Shown here piece after piece: positions 6,940 to 8,769 of a DNA stretch of 8,769 bases. Origin of the DNA: Proteobacteria bacterium UBA6492 (GTDB taxonomy: Bacteria; Pseudomonadota; Gammaproteobacteria; UBA6429; Thiohalophilaceae); contig DJMK01000066.1 in NCBI GenBank assembly GCA_002436485.1, forward strand, positions 7,955 to 16,723, in the 5' to 3' direction. Below the pieces are notes generated by a model. That model made no database searches. It had not been told where the DNA came from and was given only the letters and a program-made list of their open reading frames with translations. A program made the position numbers and the translations under genes. The first letter of the stretch is position 1, and every line of letters starts with the position of its first letter.

Positions 6940-7959
6940 TTAGCAAGCCAGTGCCGGCTTACCGGCCACCTCTAAGGCTAATTCTAACAATTCATCCCAC
7001 ACTTCGCCTGCCCGATAGCCCTTGGTCAGCCTGTCCAGCTGGTGACACTGCTGTAGCATAGTTTCCAACCCGGATGTCGCGTGGCGTTGTAAGGCCTTAC
7101 GTATCATGGGTTTACGCTTGTCCCAGACAAAATGCGCGGCCAATACACGCTCGACGGCTTCTCCCGCAGCCAGCGCCTGGCGCATCTGGGTCAGCGCACG
7201 GATTTCTCGTGCCAGTGCCCAAAGCAACAGCACGGGCTCAGTGCCCTCGGAACGCAAACCATGCAATATGCGGCAAACGCGGGCGGCGTTGCCGGATAGC
7301 GCCTCATCCACCAGTGTAAACACATCAAAACGGGCACTATTTGCCACGGCTGATTGCACCTGCCCTGCCTCGATATGCCCGGGACCATAGAGCAGCAATA
7401 ACTTCTCGATTTCCTGGTCCGCAGCCAGCAGGTTGCCTTCGATGCGGTCGGCCAGCAAGCGCAGGGCTTCGGGAGTGGCAGACATGTCACGCAACTTCAT
7501 GCGTTGCTGAAGCCATTGCGGCAGGCGTGTAGCATCCAGTGGCCAGACCTGCACGATGACACCGCCCTGCTCGACCGCCTTAAACCATTTGGTTTTTTGC
7601 GCAGCCGGTTCCAGTTTGCCGCTGACTAACAGCAGGATCGTGTCTTGCGGAGGATTTGTTACATACGCCTGTAAGACCTTGCTACCTTCCTTGCCCGGCT
7701 TGCCGGACGGCATACGAACCTCGATCAGCTTGCGTTCAGCAAATAACGACAAGCTGTCTGCGGACTGCTGTAACTGCTCCCAGCTAAAACCCCGTTCAAC
7801 ATGAAACACCTGTCGCTCACTGTAACCCTGTGTCTTTGCTGCATCGCGAATCATGTTACAGGCCTGGTCAAGCTGAAACGGTTCATCACCGCTGACCCAG
7901 TAAACCGGAGCCATCGATTTGGCAAGTAAACTTGACAGTGTTTCGTAACGAGCTTTCAC
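6940..7959 (-). CDS. holA: DNA polymerase III subunit delta
   Basis: This is the delta subunit of the clamp loader, which opens the beta sliding clamp and hands it to primed DNA during replication. The product has 339 residues, close to the 343 of E. coli. The N-terminal domain carries VYWVSGDEPFQLDQA (19-33), the family's opening motif. SLFAERKLIEVRMPSG (71-86) follows, where L72-F73 line up with the Leu-Phe pair that E. coli delta inserts into the beta clamp. IEGNLLAADQEIEKL (173-187) is the conserved middle-domain signature. The C-terminal part is helical collar-like sequence (FDVFTLVDEAL, PVLLLWALAREIR). As expected for delta, there is no Walker ATPase motif. The start is GTG, sharing GTGA with the lptE stop. 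No clear Shine-Dalgarno precedes it, so re-initiation after lptE is the likely mode. proA follows after 12 bp. Confidence 0.97.
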   Translation of the reverse strand: MKARYETLSSLLAKSMAPVYWVSGDEPFQLDQACNMIRDAAKTQGYSERQVFHVERGFSWEQLQQSADSLSLFAERKLIEVRMPSGKPGKEGSKVLQAYVTNPPQDTILLLVSGKLEPAAQKTKWFKAVEQGGVIVQVWPLDATRLPQWLQQRMKLRDMSATPEALRLLADRIEGNLLAADQEIEKLLLLYGPGHIEAGQVQSAVANSARFDVFTLVDEALSGNAARVCRILHGLRSEGTEPVLLLWALAREIRALTQMRQALAAGEAVERVLAAHFVWDKRKPMIRKALQRHATSGLETMLQQCHQLDRLTKGYRAGEVWDELLELALEVAGKPALAC

Positions 7960-8486
7960 GATTGTGGTTTATTTCGCAACATGGCATTGATGCGGCGCAT
8001 AGCCTGCGAAACGGAAAAACGGATCATCTCGTTTCGCAACTGTGTTTCTTCCGTGTCCTTGGCAAGCACGTTACCGGGATCAAATCGGTAGTCGCGTGTT
8101 AATTCGATTTTTTGTAGCGGTATAAGTTCTTCATTTTCTTTGCCGAGAATTTTAAAGGTATATGTGTATTTTATTTCGTACTCAGCAACACGCCCTTGTG
8201 CATCCACGGACAAAACACGGCGAGTGAAGTTGCCACCGTTGATAACGATAGCTGAAGATGTTGCGTCCTTACTGCCGCGTACCACCGACCCGGCCTGGGC
8301 GAGCACCCGTTTGAATTCAATGGCCAGTGGCGAAAACTCGGCGATACCAACGATGCGCGTTTCCTTGAGTGCCGGTGGTAACTCGACAGCACCACGCAAC
8401 CTGAAACCACAGCCAGACAAACTACTGACAAGCAGCAGCACAAGAATACTTCTACAAACATACGTTGTCTTGTTACTTAACAACAA
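7956..8486 (-). CDS. lptE: LPS-assembly lipoprotein LptE (RlpB)
   Basis: LptE is the outer-membrane lipoprotein that plugs the LptD barrel and helps insert lipopolysaccharide into the outer leaflet. The 176-residue product has a lipoprotein signal peptide: a hydrophobic stretch at about 13-24, lipobox LSGC with the lipidated Cys at 26, then GFRLRG. The body matches the family. SVDAQGRVAEYEIKYTYTF (93-111) leads into the long strand region, and RDYRFDPGNVLAKDTEETQL (131-150) is the conserved segment before the C-terminal helix. No ATG or GTG can serve as start: a TGA lies two codons upstream of the first TTG, and the only later GTG (codon 16) would destroy the signal peptide. Start is therefore TTG at 8486 or the adjacent TTG at 8483. 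Both lie inside the end of leuS, suggesting translational coupling. The stop overlaps the holA start by 4 bp. Confidence 0.95.
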   Translation of the reverse strand: MLLSNKTTYVCRSILVLLLVSSLSGCGFRLRGAVELPPALKETRIVGIAEFSPLAIEFKRVLAQAGSVVRGSKDATSSAIVINGGNFTRRVLSVDAQGRVAEYEIKYTYTFKILGKENEELIPLQKIELTRDYRFDPGNVLAKDTEETQLRNEMIRFSVSQAMRRINAMLRNKPQS

Positions 8487-8769
8487 TGTTCACCAGCTTA
8501 CCCGGAACGACGATGACTTTTACGATCACATTACCCTCGACAAAGCGTTTTACATTCTCGTCTGCCAATGCCTGTTTTTCGACTTCGTCACGCCCTGCAT
8601 CGGCTGGAACCTGCACCCTACCTCGCAATTTACCGTTTACCTGTACCACCAACTCGATCGAGTCACGCGCCAGGGCGCTTTCATCAACTACCGGCCATGA
8701 CATATCGATAACCGTTTCTGCTTCAGGGCGCAACTGTTGCCACAGGTAATGTGTAATATGCGGCACGAT
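8473..8769 (-). CDS. leuS: Leucyl-tRNA synthetase, C-terminal end (partial)
   Basis: These are the last 98 codons of leucine-tRNA ligase, the cytoplasmic class I enzyme that charges tRNA(Leu) with leucine using ATP. The frame is open to the right edge of the window, so the N-terminus, catalytic core and editing domain lie outside. The visible part begins IVPHITHYLW, the typical '(I/A)PHI(S/T)..LW' end of the anticodon-binding helical domain. It then carries VVQVNGKLRG and a small C-terminal domain ending NIVVK before a TAA stop. In the family this C-terminal domain contacts the tRNA. The stop overlaps the start of lptE by 14 bp, the same neighbour order as in E. coli and Pseudomonas. A GTG lies near the edge, but it is an internal valine codon and not a start, because the family motif continues upstream of it. 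Confidence 0.96.
   Translation of the reverse strand: MVPHITHYLWQQLRPEAETVIDMSWPVVDESALARDSIELVVQVNGKLRGRVQVPADAGRDEVEKQALADENVKRFVEGNVIVKVIVVPGKLVNIVVK
8490..8494 (-). promoter_or_regulatory. Putative ribosome binding site for lptE (GGTGA)
   Basis: On the minus strand GGTGA sits inside the leuS coding end. It is 3 nt before the first TTG and 6 nt before the second TTG of lptE. It matches the 3' part of the AAGGAGGTGA anti-Shine-Dalgarno complement but lacks the central AGGAG. This is the only purine-rich match near the lptE start. It supports TTG initiation but does not decide between the two TTG codons. Confidence 0.4.

Noticed and set aside
8140..8700. A 186-codon plus-strand open frame across the lptE/leuS junction.
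   Set aside because: It is antisense to two clearly recognised genes and has no recognisable domain. It is best explained as a shadow of their codon usage.

Overview
This window is an ordinary, very compact stretch of gammaproteobacterial core genome. Ten protein genes lie head to tail on the minus strand and leave almost no non-coding DNA. The best markers of the lineage are an LptE lipoprotein, an RNase G of E. coli length, a YhdP-type AsmA-like protein and the order leuS-lptE-holA-(proA)-nadD-rsfS-rlmH. Base composition looks close to balanced by eye. I cannot assign a genus.

In the direction of transcription (high to low coordinates) the genes are: the 3' end of leuS (cut by the right edge of the window), lptE, holA, proA, nadD, rsfS, rlmH, maf (yhdE type), rng, and the first 677 codons of yhdP (cut by the left edge). 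Junctions are overlaps (leuS/lptE 14 bp, lptE/holA 4 bp) or short gaps (3 to 51 bp). A single long transcript starting upstream of leuS, outside the window, is the simplest reading. I saw no convincing internal promoter, terminator, RNA gene, repeat, mobile element or CRISPR array, and no gene-free stretch longer than 51 bp.

The genes fall into four themes. Translation and ribosome biology: leuS, rsfS, rlmH and rng. Nucleotide and cofactor metabolism: nadD and maf. Replication: holA. Envelope building: lptE for LPS export and yhdP for phospholipid transport. proA (proline synthesis) is the one gene that does not belong to the E. coli version of this cluster. Compared with E. coli, the layout looks like a join at rlmH/maf of two clusters that are separate there: leuS-lptE-holA-nadD-rsfS-rlmH, and maf-rng-yhdP.

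I found no evidence for a previously undescribed system here. The second-look items are gene-order differences and non-ATG or coupled starts (TTG for lptE, GTG for holA and rsfS).
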